Source: Bacteroidota bacterium (GTDB taxonomy: Bacteria > Bacteroidota > Bacteroidia > Flavobacteriales > Weeksellaceae). From it: a DNA stretch of 64,000 nt. A program made the translations under genes and the position numbers. Location: NCBI GenBank assembly GCA_023386965.1, contig JAEWIR010000028.1, forward strand, positions 1 to 64,000. The letters run 5' to 3'. This document shows positions 52,113 through 60,249 of this stretch, piece by piece; position 1 is the stretch's first letter, and each line of letters begins with the position of its first letter. The notes beneath the pieces were generated by a model. The model saw only the letters and a list, made by a program, of their open reading frames with translations, made no database searches and was not told where the DNA came from.

Positions 52113-52595
52113 CTAGGAAGGGTCTACTAAGAACAGAGGCTGGTCGTACTCTACAGGAGTAGCATCATCCACTAGGATTTTAACGATTTTTCCTGAGATT
52201 TCGGATTCGATTTGGTTGAAAAGCTTCATCGCTTCAATAACGCAAACCACCTTTCCGTTGGATACTTCATCGCCTACATTAACAAAAACATCTTTATCTG
52301 GACTTGGCTTTCTGTAGAAAGTACCAATCATTGGAGATTTGATGGTAAGGTATTTACTGTCATCAGATGCAGTTTCAGCAGGTTTCTCGGCAGCAGCAGG
52401 TGCGGCCTGTGGTGCTGCCTGCGGTGCAGGTGCCTGGCCCTGGTACATCGCAGGTTGTGAGATATAGCTCACTGTGTCATTTCCTGCCAAAGGAGTTTTG
52501 ATCGTAATTTCAAAATCCTTCGTCTTATACTTCACTTCGGAAACCTCTGCTTTTGATACAAATTTAATGAGGTTTTGTATTTCTCTAATGTCCAT
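52113..52595 (-). CDS. accB: Biotin carboxyl carrier protein of acetyl-CoA carboxylase
   Basis: A 160-residue BCCP: N-terminal region IQNLIKFVSKAEVSEV, an Ala/Pro/Gln-rich flexible linker (residues about 50-75), and the biotinyl domain with VIEAMKLFNQIES, where Lys124 is the biotin attachment site. It carries the carboxyl group from AccC to the AccA/AccD transferase. Preceded by a TATCTTTG box. Confidence 0.96.
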   Translation of the reverse strand: MDIREIQNLIKFVSKAEVSEVKYKTKDFEITIKTPLAGNDTVSYISQPAMYQGQAPAPQAAPQAAPAAAEKPAETASDDSKYLTIKSPMIGTFYRKPSPDKDVFVNVGDEVSNGKVVCVIEAMKLFNQIESEISGKIVKILVDDATPVEYDQPLFLVDPS

Positions 52596-52617
52596 ATTTG
52601 ATGTTTAATTAAGGTTT

Positions 52618-52625
52618 CAAAGATA
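52618..52625 (-). promoter_or_regulatory. -7 promoter box of accB
   Basis: TATCTTTG on the minus strand, 23 bp before the accB ATG, between accB and the rpmF terminator. Confidence 0.5.
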
Positions 52626-52647
52626 CCAATTTTTAAGAAAACACAAC

Positions 52648-52688
52648 AAAAAACCACCCGAAAGTATTGTAATCGAGTGGTTTTTTAT
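52648..52688 (-). terminator. Terminator after rpmF
   Basis: AAAAAACCAC-C-CG / CG-A-GTGGTTTTTT stem; symmetrical A/T runs, so possibly bidirectional. It separates rpmF from accB transcription. Confidence 0.85.
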
Positions 52689-52720
52689 GTGAAATCGAAG
52701 TTTTGCGTTAAGAAATAATC

Positions 52721-52924
52721 TTAAGCTTCTTCTGTCGTTTCTGTCGTTTTTTCCATTACTACCTTTCCTCTGTAGTAAAGTTTTCCTTCATGCCAGTGAG
52801 CTCTGTGGTACAGGTGCAGTTCACCTGACGCAGCGTCTTTAGCAAGCTGAGGAACTGATGCCTTGTAGTGCGTTCTTCTTTTATCTCTTCTTGTAGACGA
52901 CTGTCTTCTCTTTGGATGTGCCAT
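52721..52924 (-). CDS. rpmF: 50S ribosomal protein L32
   Basis: Ribosomal protein of 67 residues: MAHPKRRQSSTRRDKRRTHY start is the L32 signature, with HLYHRAHWHEGKLYYRG later. The C-terminus is glutamate/threonine-rich. It follows the YceD-type gene by 26 bp, the widely conserved yceD-rpmF pair. Confidence 0.97.
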   Translation of the reverse strand: MAHPKRRQSSTRRDKRRTHYKASVPQLAKDAASGELHLYHRAHWHEGKLYYRGKVVMEKTTETTEEA

Positions 52925-52950
52925 TGCTAATAATTATTAATTATTCTATG

Positions 52951-53472
52951 TTAATTTTTATCTTTTAATTTTCTCAGGGCGTCCCATCTGGGATCTGCCT
53001 CCGGTTCTTTTTCTGTTTCTTCCTGCGGTTTGTATTTCTCCAGGTTCTCTATATCCTCATCGGAGATATTTGGTGAGATCTTCTTCATCGGAATCGCCAG
53101 CATCACTTCTTCGTAAATGAACTGCACTACATTGAAGGCATGATCATTACGCGGAATGGTAATTACTTCCTCTTCGCTGTCATCATACTCCTCGCCGAAC
53201 TGCACAAGCAGGCGCATCTCGCTGGATATAGGATGGTCAAACCGGTCATTTGTAATATCACAGGTCAGGTTTACAGTTCCTGAAGTAGTTATCCAGAACT
53301 CCAGAAAAGTAGTGTGTTTCTCCATTAAAACATCAGCTACCAGTTTGGGGTCTGTAAACTCCTGCTCTGTATCAAACAGTTGAAAGAACTCCTTATCTAT
53401 CTCAAACCGGAAGTTATGCTTTCCGTTTTTAAGGCCGGAAAATACAACTTCATATTTTCTTAGCTTCTCCAT
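52951..53472 (-). CDS. YceD/DUF177 family protein
   Basis: A 173-residue DUF177 protein, the family of E. coli YceD and plant homologues linked to 23S rRNA accumulation. The core TTSGTVNLTCDITNDRFDHPI corresponds to the conserved C.R.C....... region though with a single cysteine, and the acidic GEEYDDSEEEVI and EEVMLAIPMK follow. The start at 53472 is preferred because the alternative at 53487 lies inside the -7 box. It heads the operon with rpmF. Confidence 0.88.
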   Translation of the reverse strand: MEKLRKYEVVFSGLKNGKHNFRFEIDKEFFQLFDTEQEFTDPKLVADVLMEKHTTFLEFWITTSGTVNLTCDITNDRFDHPISSEMRLLVQFGEEYDDSEEEVITIPRNDHAFNVVQFIYEEVMLAIPMKKISPNISDEDIENLEKYKPQEETEKEPEADPRWDALRKLKDKN

Positions 53473-53484
53473 AAAATGAGTGTG

Positions 53485-53492
53485 CAAAAATA
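53485..53492 (-). promoter_or_regulatory. -7 promoter box of the yceD-like gene
   Basis: TATTTTTG on the minus strand, full TAnnTTTG match, 13 bp before the chosen ATG. Confidence 0.45.
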
Positions 53493-53612
53493 TGCATTAT
53501 TTTTTAATTAGCAAATATATTTCAACCAATGTTCAGTAATTGGCTGCTCAATGATAACGCGTTCAGAATTAAAATGGTACCGCGCTATCTGCATGAACCA
53601 AAAATGGTCATG

Positions 53613-54704
53613 TTACCTTGCTGAATCTTTAGGCAAATCTTCATCTACACCATTGTCTGCTGCAGCCCGCTTGGGTTTGAGTCGGGATTCCATCAATGCC
53701 TGATATTCGGATCTGTTCTTAAAAATCCGCACTGCCGCAAAAACTGCTTCGCGGAAACTCTGTTCATCTGCCGTGTTTTGTCCTGCTATATCGTAAGCGA
53801 CACCATGATCCGGTGAAGTACGTATAAATGGCAGGCCGGCGGTATAATTCACTCCGTCGGCATAAGCCAGAGTTTTGAAGGGAGCAAGTCCCTGGTCATG
53901 ATACATGGCCAGTACAGCATCGAAGTTCCGGTACTTCTCCGGCTGGAAAAAACTGTCGGCCGGGAAGGGACCGAAAGCCATAATGCCATTGTCAAAGATT
54001 TCGGCAATTGCAGGTTGAATGATTTCAATTTCTTCCCTTCCGATCTGACCGCCATCGCCCGCATGTGGGTTTAGACCCAATACGGCAATCTTGGGTTTCT
54101 GGATCTGGAAATCCTCAATAAGGCACTGGTTAAGAAGTTTGATCTGTTTCTTGATCTTTTCTTTTGAGATGCTTGCGGCTACCTGCGACACGGGAATATG
54201 GTGGGTGGATACTGCGACCTTAAGGTCATCCGTTACCAGGAACATGAGTCCTTTTCTGCCGGCTTTTTCTTCCAGGTAACCGGTGTGGCCGGCATGAGCA
54301 AAACCCTGCTTCATCATTTCGTCCTTATTGATAGGTGCGGTTACCAGCACGTCTATTTCGTTGTTTAATAGTGCGGCCGTAGCTGCCTCCAGGGAATCGA
54401 TGGCCATTTTCGTAGATTCTTCTGTGGGTTTGCCCAGTTCTACATTTACATTGTCCTTCCAAAGGTTCACCATATTGATTTTGCCGCCCTGGGCTTCGGT
54501 GGCTTCATTGATATAATGGAAACTTTGCTGAAGTTTGAAGATGTTTTTCTGATAAGTGAAGAGTTTACCTGATGCAAAGATGACAGGTGTGAAAAAGTCC
54601 GTGATGCTTTTGTCGTTCAGGGTTTTCATTATAATCTCGGGGCCGATACCGTTAAAATCACCAACCGAAATTCCCACCCGCACCTTATGTTGTTTTGAAC
54701 TCAT
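53613..54704 (-). CDS. pdxA: 4-hydroxythreonine-4-phosphate dehydrogenase
   Basis: NAD-dependent enzyme of pyridoxal-5-phosphate synthesis (DXP-dependent route), 363 residues. Motifs: VGISVGDFNGIGPEIIMKTL, TAPINKDEM, FAHAGHTGYLEE, LGLNPHAGDGGQIGREE, AMYHDQGLAPFKTL, and RTSPDHGVAYDIAG with metal-binding histidines. The C-terminal 20 residues (lysine/arginine then acidic) are a lineage extension. Divergent from ribE, with a TAAATTTG box upstream. Confidence 0.95.
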   Translation of the reverse strand: MSSKQHKVRVGISVGDFNGIGPEIIMKTLNDKSITDFFTPVIFASGKLFTYQKNIFKLQQSFHYINEATEAQGGKINMVNLWKDNVNVELGKPTEESTKMAIDSLEAATAALLNNEIDVLVTAPINKDEMMKQGFAHAGHTGYLEEKAGRKGLMFLVTDDLKVAVSTHHIPVSQVAASISKEKIKKQIKLLNQCLIEDFQIQKPKIAVLGLNPHAGDGGQIGREEIEIIQPAIAEIFDNGIMAFGPFPADSFFQPEKYRNFDAVLAMYHDQGLAPFKTLAYADGVNYTAGLPFIRTSPDHGVAYDIAGQNTADEQSFREAVFAAVRIFKNRSEYQALMESRLKPKRAAADNGVDEDLPKDSAR

Positions 54705-54734
54705 ATCACTATCTTTGGATTTGTTTAAAGTTTA

Positions 54735-54742
54735 CAAATTTA
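54735..54742 (-). promoter_or_regulatory. -7 promoter box of pdxA
   Basis: TAAATTTG on the minus strand, 31 bp before the ATG. Confidence 0.5.
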
Positions 54743-54809
54743 TAAATTTAAGAATAACTTTCTGTATTAATGTACAGTCACCCAAACATCGTTAATAACA
54801 CTTTATTTT

Positions 54810-55403
54810 ATGTTTACAGGCATCGTTGAGTCTACCGGCACCGTTGAAAAAATAGAAAGACAGGGCCGCAATATCCATTTTACCATGAGCTGTGCATTTG
54901 CTCATGAACTCACCATAGACCAAAGCGTTGCTCATAACGGCTGCTGCCTCACGGTGGTGGAACTCCTGCAGGGGGGGTATGTGGTAACCGCAATAGACGA
55001 AACCCTTAAGAAGACCAATTTAAGCAGCTGGACTGTAGGTTCTGAGGTAAATCTTGAGAGGTGCATGATGATGAACGGCCGTTTGGACGGACATATTGTT
55101 CAGGGGCATGTAGACCTTACTGGCAGGCTTATTGCAATGGAGCAGAAGGACGGAAGTTACGTGCTTACTTTCGGGTATGATGCAGGTAGTGATTTTATTA
55201 CCGTCCCACAGGGTTCAATTACAGTAAACGGAATCAGTCTTACAGTTGCCGAAAGTGGCGACAACCGTTTTTCGGTGGCAGTGATACCATACACCTGGAA
55301 TTTTACAAATATGAAAAACTTAAAAGTCGGCGATGAGGTCAATCTTGAATTTGATATCATCGGAAAATACATAGCCAAACTCACAGCCAAGCATGCCACT
55401 TAG
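54810..55403 (+). CDS. ribE: Riboflavin synthase, alpha chain
   Basis: Converts two 6,7-dimethyl-8-ribityllumazine molecules to riboflavin; 197 residues, usual length. It begins with the invariant MFTGIVES and contains two lumazine-binding barrels (first with SVAHNGCCLTVV, second with GSITVNGISLTVAE). No FMN riboswitch is apparent upstream. Its 3' end overlaps the next gene by 11 bp, so a sensor kinase is translated behind it. Confidence 0.96.
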   Translation: MFTGIVESTGTVEKIERQGRNIHFTMSCAFAHELTIDQSVAHNGCCLTVVELLQGGYVVTAIDETLKKTNLSSWTVGSEVNLERCMMMNGRLDGHIVQGHVDLTGRLIAMEQKDGSYVLTFGYDAGSDFITVPQGSITVNGISLTVAESGDNRFSVAVIPYTWNFTNMKNLKVGDEVNLEFDIIGKYIAKLTAKHAT

Positions 55404-56847
55404 TAAATATAAAGGTTACAGTCTTCGGAACAGGGTTTTCTGGGGTTTTATCGTAGTTTGTATTCTGAGCATGGCCGGTTCGTCTATGCTTTCCTATTTT
55501 CTGCTGAAAAACAATGCCAAGGAGCAAAGCCGCACGGATATGCAGAATAAGACCAACAGTCTTATGGCGGCACTGGACTATGCCGTGAGCCAGAAGCCTG
55601 TAAGTACGGAGCAGTTGCCCGAGGTTCTCAAAAATAAAATTCTGGAAATTGCCGATATCACTAAGCAGGATATTATCATCTATGATCTGAACGGTAATTT
55701 TCTCCTTTCCAACAGGGAAAGCAATTTGGTAGCACAGAAAAAAATACCACAGAACATTTTACACGGTGTAGTTGCCGGTAACAAAAGGGTTGATGTACCG
55801 GAGTATGATGCTACCGTGGGTGCAAATAAAACTTCATCTTACACCATATTTCAGAACAACTCGCTGGAGCCTATTGGTATCGTTTATTTTCCCTACTATC
55901 ATAATGACAGTGCGCATATGGATATTTTGAATAAATATCTTAAGTACATGGTTTTGGTCAATTTGCTCGTAATTATATTTGGTATATGGTTAAGTTGGGT
56001 GATTTCCAGGCATCTTACAGATGCAATCTCCAAGTTTTCTGAGGTAATTACCCGCATCACCATTTTTGATAAGGAAATGCAGCCCATATCTTACTATCAG
56101 AATGATGAGTTAGGTGCTTTGGTGAAAGCCTACAATAAAATGATTCTCCAGATCCAGGACCATAAGGACCGACTGGCTTTCAGCGAAAAAGAAAAGGCCT
56201 GGCGCGAAATGGCTAAGCAGGTTGCTCATGAAGTCAAGAATCCGCTGACTCCTATGAAGCTAACCATCCAGAATTTCGAACGTAAATTTAATCCCGAAGA
56301 TCCTGATATAAAGGAAAAACTTAAAAAGATGAGCTCATCAGTGATTGACCAGATTGATATGGTTGCCACTGTAGCCACAGCCTTCTCTCAGTTTGCTCAG
56401 TTGCCGGAAAAAAACAATGAGACCTTTCATCTGAATGCTGAGGTGGAATCCATTCTCAGAATTTTTAATAACGACCGCATTTTTGTACACAGTAACAGGG
56501 ATGATATCCTTATAAAAATGGACAGGATCTATCTGAACCGGATAATAACCAACCTTATTACCAACGCCAAGCAGGCAGTGGAAGATACAGCCGAACCAAT
56601 TATTAATGTAGATCTGGAGCAGATAAACAAAAGGGTGATTATCTCTGTAGATGATAACGGCGTAGGAATAGACGGAAGTATGATCGATCGTATCTTTGAG
56701 CCAAGTTTCACTTCTAAATCATCAGGGATGGGTCTGGGGCTTACGATGGTAAGGAGGATGGTGGAGGATTATGGTGGGGTGATCACTGTTAAATCGGAAC
56801 CCGGCAAGGGGGCTAAGTTCACAGTTTCGCTTCCAACTAATCTTTAA
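55393..56847 (+). CDS. NtrY-like membrane sensor histidine kinase (orphan)
   Basis: Two-component kinase of 484 residues: transmembrane helix at about 14-36, an extracytoplasmic sensor region to about 183, a second helix (MVLVNLLVIIFGIWLSWVIS), a HAMP linker, the H-box EMAKQVAHEVKNPLTPMKL with phospho-acceptor His279, an N-box (ITNLITNAKQAV), and the ATP lid (DDNGVGID, SGMGLGLTMV). It lies between ribE (11 bp overlap) and a tRNA methylase gene (TAATG overlap), with no response regulator nearby, so its partner is unknown. Confidence 0.93.
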   Translation: MPLSKYKGYSLRNRVFWGFIVVCILSMAGSSMLSYFLLKNNAKEQSRTDMQNKTNSLMAALDYAVSQKPVSTEQLPEVLKNKILEIADITKQDIIIYDLNGNFLLSNRESNLVAQKKIPQNILHGVVAGNKRVDVPEYDATVGANKTSSYTIFQNNSLEPIGIVYFPYYHNDSAHMDILNKYLKYMVLVNLLVIIFGIWLSWVISRHLTDAISKFSEVITRITIFDKEMQPISYYQNDELGALVKAYNKMILQIQDHKDRLAFSEKEKAWREMAKQVAHEVKNPLTPMKLTIQNFERKFNPEDPDIKEKLKKMSSSVIDQIDMVATVATAFSQFAQLPEKNNETFHLNAEVESILRIFNNDRIFVHSNRDDILIKMDRIYLNRIITNLITNAKQAVEDTAEPIINVDLEQINKRVIISVDDNGVGIDGSMIDRIFEPSFTSKSSGMGLGLTMVRRMVEDYGGVITVKSEPGKGAKFTVSLPTNL

Positions 56848-57551
56848 TGAAACCTTTCCGATTCCAGAATTTTGACATCGCCCAGCAGGCCGGCGTCTTC
56901 CGTGTAGGCACAGACGGAGTGCTACTGGGAGTTTTAGCAAATATCAGTGATGCCGAATCTGTTTTGGAAGTCGGCACAGGTACCGGTCTTATTCCTATGA
57001 TGCTGGCACAGCGAAGTTCTAAATTGACGGTTATCGCACTTGATATTAATCCGGAAGCTGCAGCGCTGGCAACCAGTAATTTTCAGGATTCCCCTTACCA
57101 CGATAGGTTGCAAGCTTTGCATGCTGATTTTAAATCGTTCCATAGCGATATTAAATTTGACCTTATCATTTCCAATCCGCCGTATTTTGAAGTTAATGAT
57201 TCCGCTAAGGATGTTTTCGCACGCCAAACGGTGGAGATGGACGCCTGTTTACTCCTGGAAGGCAATGCAGAACTCCTGAATGAAAACGGAATTATTTCTC
57301 TGATCATCCCTTCCGACCAGTCCACTAAGCTTGAGCGTAGAGCGTCTGAATTGGGACTTTATATGGTCCGGAAAGTAAATATTTTCGGAATTGCGGGTGG
57401 ACCTGTAAAAAGGAATGTCCTGGAATTCTCGCAAAAAGAAATTCCCGCCACTGAGCAGGAATTTGTTATTGAAAAAGATCCGCGTGTTTACTCGCAGCAG
57501 TATCTGGATGCCACGCGGGACTTTCACATTTTTGGTCAGAAGGACAATTAG
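56847..57551 (+). CDS. TrmN6-like tRNA1(Val) adenine-N6 methyltransferase
   Basis: SAM-dependent N6-adenine methylase of 234 residues. The E. coli homologue YfiC/TrmN modifies A37 of tRNA1(Val). Visible are the N-terminal FRFQNFDIAQQAGVFRVGTDGVLLG, the SAM motif VLEVGTGTGLIPMMLA, and the catalytic NPPY in LIISNPPYFEV. Third gene of the ribE-kinase-methylase run, starting within the kinase stop codon. Confidence 0.88.
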   Translation: MKPFRFQNFDIAQQAGVFRVGTDGVLLGVLANISDAESVLEVGTGTGLIPMMLAQRSSKLTVIALDINPEAAALATSNFQDSPYHDRLQALHADFKSFHSDIKFDLIISNPPYFEVNDSAKDVFARQTVEMDACLLLEGNAELLNENGIISLIIPSDQSTKLERRASELGLYMVRKVNIFGIAGGPVKRNVLEFSQKEIPATEQEFVIEKDPRVYSQQYLDATRDFHIFGQKDN

Positions 57552-57567
57552 AATTTGTCCCGACTGA

Positions 57568-58278
57568 TTATTCAAACAGTTCAGCAGTGTCCAGCACAGA
57601 CACATTTCCGTCTTCGCAACGGATAGCCTCACCCGGGAAATTCTGTATCATATGGTAGTCATGTGTCGCCATTACAACCGCCGCATGGTTTTCAACCGCC
57701 ACCTTCTTAAGCAGGGTCATAATTTCGTTAGACGTTTCGGGGTCCAGGTTTCCTGTCGGCTCATCGGCCAGAATCAGTTCCGGATGATTTAGTAAAGCCC
57801 TTGCAATCGCAACCCGCTGCTGTTCGCCGCCGGAAAGTTCGTGTGGCATCTTGTGCTTCTTGGTTTTCATCCCTACGCTTTCAAGAACCTCGTTTATGCG
57901 TTCGTCCATTTTAGTTTTATCCGTCCAGCCTGTGGCCTGCAGAACGAACTTCAGATTCTTCTCAACCGTGCGGTCCGGCAGCAGCTGGAAATCCTGGAAT
58001 ACGATGCCCAGACGTCTGCGGAGGTCCGGGATCTGTGAGGTGCGCAGTTTAGCCAGGTCAAAACCAGCCACGCTGCCTTCACCCGCCGCCAAAGGGATGT
58101 GTCCGTAAAGCGTTTTCAGAAGTGAACTTTTACCGGAACCTGTTTTGCCGATCAGGTAACAGAATTTACCTTTTTTTATGTGAAGGTCCACCATTTTGAG
58201 AACAGTGAAGTTTTTCTGCGCAATGGTAGCATTGCTAAGGTTGATGATATTCTCTCCGGTTTCGTGTCTGTGCGGCAT
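57568..58278 (-). CDS. ftsE: Cell-division ABC transporter ATP-binding protein FtsE
   Basis: ATPase of the FtsEX complex that activates septal peptidoglycan hydrolases. The 236-residue protein has Walker A GKTGSGKSS (residues 44-52), Q-loop FQDFQLLPDRTVEKN, signature LSGGEQQR and Walker B LILADEPTG. FtsE is the best match because of the pattern around TVEKNLKFVL and the Walker B region, but FtsX is not adjacent. Confidence 0.88.
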   Translation of the reverse strand: MPHRHETGENIINLSNATIAQKNFTVLKMVDLHIKKGKFCYLIGKTGSGKSSLLKTLYGHIPLAAGEGSVAGFDLAKLRTSQIPDLRRRLGIVFQDFQLLPDRTVEKNLKFVLQATGWTDKTKMDERINEVLESVGMKTKKHKMPHELSGGEQQRVAIARALLNHPELILADEPTGNLDPETSNEIMTLLKKVAVENHAAVVMATHDYHMIQNFPGEAIRCEDGNVSVLDTAELFE

Positions 58279-58305
58279 TGGTCTTTAATTGAATTGTATA
58301 ATTTT

Positions 58306-58313
58306 CAAAAATA
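58306..58313 (-). promoter_or_regulatory. -7 promoter box of ftsE
   Basis: TATTTTTG on the minus strand, 28 bp before the ATG. Confidence 0.45.
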
Positions 58314-58357
58314 AATAATCCTGTACTGTAATCCTAAATTTTTGCAAAAGTTTAACA

Positions 58358-58392
58358 ACAAAAAATGCCTGAAAAATTTCTTTTTCAAGCAT
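58358..58392 (-). terminator. Terminator after rpmH
   Basis: ATGCCTGAAAAA / TTTTTCAAGCAT stem (one G-T), short loop, T run on the minus strand (A run 58358-58365). Confidence 0.85.
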
Positions 58393-58416
58393 ATATATGA
58401 TGTAGAGACAGAAAAA

Positions 58417-58575
58417 TTATCTCTTAGCGCGCTGAGCACTAACTGTCAGGCTTTTTCTGCCTTTCGCTCTCCTTGCAGCAAGTACTCTTCTGCCGTTAGG
58501 TGTAGACATTCTTTCTCTGAAACCGTGCTTGTTTCTTTTCTTTCTTTCTGATGGTTGGAATGTTCTTTTGCTCAT
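58417..58575 (-). CDS. rpmH: 50S ribosomal protein L34
   Basis: A 52-residue ribosomal protein, read by eye because it is too short for simple ORF listing. Translation gives MSKRTFQPSERKKRNKHGF, then RERMSTPNGRRVLAARRAKG and a C-terminus ending RAKR, the unmistakable L34 sequence with its lysine/arginine-rich composition. rpmH commonly sits near the replication origin in bacteria, but no dnaA or rnpA is next to it here. It has its own -7 box and terminator, so it is monocistronic. Confidence 0.97.
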   Translation of the reverse strand: MSKRTFQPSERKKRNKHGFRERMSTPNGRRVLAARRAKGRKSLTVSAQRAKR

Positions 58576-58619
58576 CGCTAAATATTTTTAGTAAATACTA
58601 TCTCTTATTTTTCAGATTG

Positions 58620-58627
58620 CAAAGATA
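58620..58627 (-). promoter_or_regulatory. -7 promoter box of rpmH
   Basis: TATCTTTG on the minus strand, full TAnnTTTG match, 45 bp before the ATG. Confidence 0.5.
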
Positions 58628-58776
58628 TGAAAGTTTTTATTGTCTGCAAATTAATTTAGAAAAGTTTGTTTGAATCGCTTTTTAATATGTCAAGTTGAAT
58701 TTTAATTTTTAGTATTCGTTTTCCGACAGTATCAGCTTGGCGAAAAACAGCGGATTAAAAGTGGGGGCAAAAGCCT

Positions 58777-58784
58777 TATATTTG
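58777..58784 (+). promoter_or_regulatory. -7 promoter box of the DHH phosphoesterase gene
   Basis: TATATTTG, full TAnnTTTG match, 23 bp before the ATG at 58807. Confidence 0.5.
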
Positions 58785-58806
58785 TGCCCTAAATTTACAT
58801 TGGTAC

Positions 58807-59814
58807 ATGTTTACTCCTTCAGAAATCTCAGAGATTAGAAATCTTCTTGTTCCCGAAAATAAAATTGTTATTATCACTCACTATAACCCCGATGGCGACG
58901 CTGTTGGGTCCAGTTTGGGACTTAAACATTTTTTAAGACAGAAAGGATTGGAAGCAGATGTAATTGTACCGAATGATTTCCCTAAATTCCTGAAATGGAT
59001 GCCGGAATCCAGGAAGATTATCATTGCCGACTATAAGCGTAAAATTGCCGGCGAAGCAATTTACAACGCAGATGTAATCTTCATCCTCGATTTCAATGCT
59101 GCACACCGCAGCGGCAATCTGGTAGGACCCTGGCTGGAGAAGGCCAAAGCGAAAAAGATACTTATAGACCACCACCAGCAACCGGATGATTTTGACTTTA
59201 TCTATTCTGATGTTACTGTTCCTGCCACCTCGCAGATGGTTTATCATTTCATTCAGGCTTTGGAAGAAGAAGAAAAAGTAAACCTGGAGATAGCACAATG
59301 TCTTTATACAGGCATCATGACAGATACCGGCGGCTTCCGCTTCAGGTCCACAAGTGCAACCACGCACCGCATTATCGCAAATCTGATTGAAAAGGGTGCC
59401 GATCCTGCCATGATCACCTCCAGCACCTGGGATACAAATACTGTTTCACGTCTGCACCTGCTGGCTCTTATCCTGGGCCGGATTGAAGTAGTGAAGGACG
59501 GTAAAGTGGCCATTCTATGGCTGAAACGTGACGAACTGAAGCAATATGGTTTCCAGAAAGGCGATACCGAAGGTTTTGTAAATTATGGTCTGAGTATAAT
59601 GGGTACACAGGTTTCCGCCTTTTTTATGGAGGATCTGTACGAGGATTTCATTAAGATTTCCTTCCGCTCCAAGGATGATGTGGATGTGAACCAGTTTTCA
59701 AGAAATCACTTCAACGGTGGCGGACATATCAATGCGGCCGGCGGGAAGTACATGAAAACCATTGAAGAAACCATCGCTGATTTTAAAGAGAAAATTGAGG
59801 CGGCGGACTTCTAA
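58807..59814 (+). CDS. DHH/DHHA1 family phosphoesterase, NrnA type
   Basis: A 335-residue enzyme of the NrnA group, bifunctional nanoRNase and pAp phosphatase in characterised homologues. DHH domain motifs: IITHYNPDGDAVGSSLGL, VIFILDFNAAHR, the name motif ILIDHHQQPDDFD, and TGIMTDTGGFRF. The DHHA1 domain ends with FNGGGHINAAGGK. Cytoplasmic, monocistronic; it would recycle short oligonucleotides and pAp. Confidence 0.93.
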   Translation: MFTPSEISEIRNLLVPENKIVIITHYNPDGDAVGSSLGLKHFLRQKGLEADVIVPNDFPKFLKWMPESRKIIIADYKRKIAGEAIYNADVIFILDFNAAHRSGNLVGPWLEKAKAKKILIDHHQQPDDFDFIYSDVTVPATSQMVYHFIQALEEEEKVNLEIAQCLYTGIMTDTGGFRFRSTSATTHRIIANLIEKGADPAMITSSTWDTNTVSRLHLLALILGRIEVVKDGKVAILWLKRDELKQYGFQKGDTEGFVNYGLSIMGTQVSAFFMEDLYEDFIKISFRSKDDVDVNQFSRNHFNGGGHINAAGGKYMKTIEETIADFKEKIEAADF

Positions 59815-59844
59815 GTAAGTTCGCACCCGGTTCATGTGGCCATA

Positions 59845-60210
59845 TTATTTCAACAGTAATACAACAATGGCAATGATCGCCGGCAAAGCCTGTACGAAAA
59901 ATATCTTACGTGAGGCCGACAGTGCTCCATAAACTCCAGCTACCACAATACAGCCTAAAAAGAACAGCGCAACATTCTGCGACCATACTTCATCGGCAAT
60001 AAATAAAGATCAGATAAGACCGGCTGACAGGAAACCGTTGTACAACCCCTGATTGGCTGCTAAGCCTTTAGTCGGCGTAAAAAGATCGTCACTTAATGCG
60101 CCTTTAAAGGTCTTGCGGCCCAGTGTTTCCCAGGCAAACATTTCCATGTAAAGGATGTAGAGGTGTTCCAGAGCAACCAGGGCGATCAGAATCTTTGAAA
60201 TAATTTCCAT
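59845..60210 (-). pseudogene. DUF1304 membrane protein, broken by an in-frame TGA
   Basis: The full reading frame would encode a 121-residue DUF1304 inner-membrane protein: MEIISKILIALVALEHLYIL, YMEMFAWETLGRKTFKGAL, LFTPTKGLAANQGLYNGFLSAGL, then VALFFLGCIVVAGVYGAL and ALPAIIAIVVLLLK. At 60010-60012 a TGA replaces what should be a tryptophan-type codon (TGG by family pattern) after GLI, and the same frame then continues without interruption to a TAA at 59845. One base change or a sequencing error would explain it. If real, only a 66-residue fragment is made. The gene is beside an alpha/beta hydrolase. Confidence 0.85.
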
Positions 60211-60249
60211 GCTGTGATTTTGGGCTGAATAATTAACCTGATTACCTAA

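Noticed and set aside
57542..57560. GGACAA/TTGTCC hairpin between the TrmN6-like gene and ftsE as a terminator
   Set aside because: The stem is only 6 bp and lacks a T run on either side, so the evidence is insufficient.
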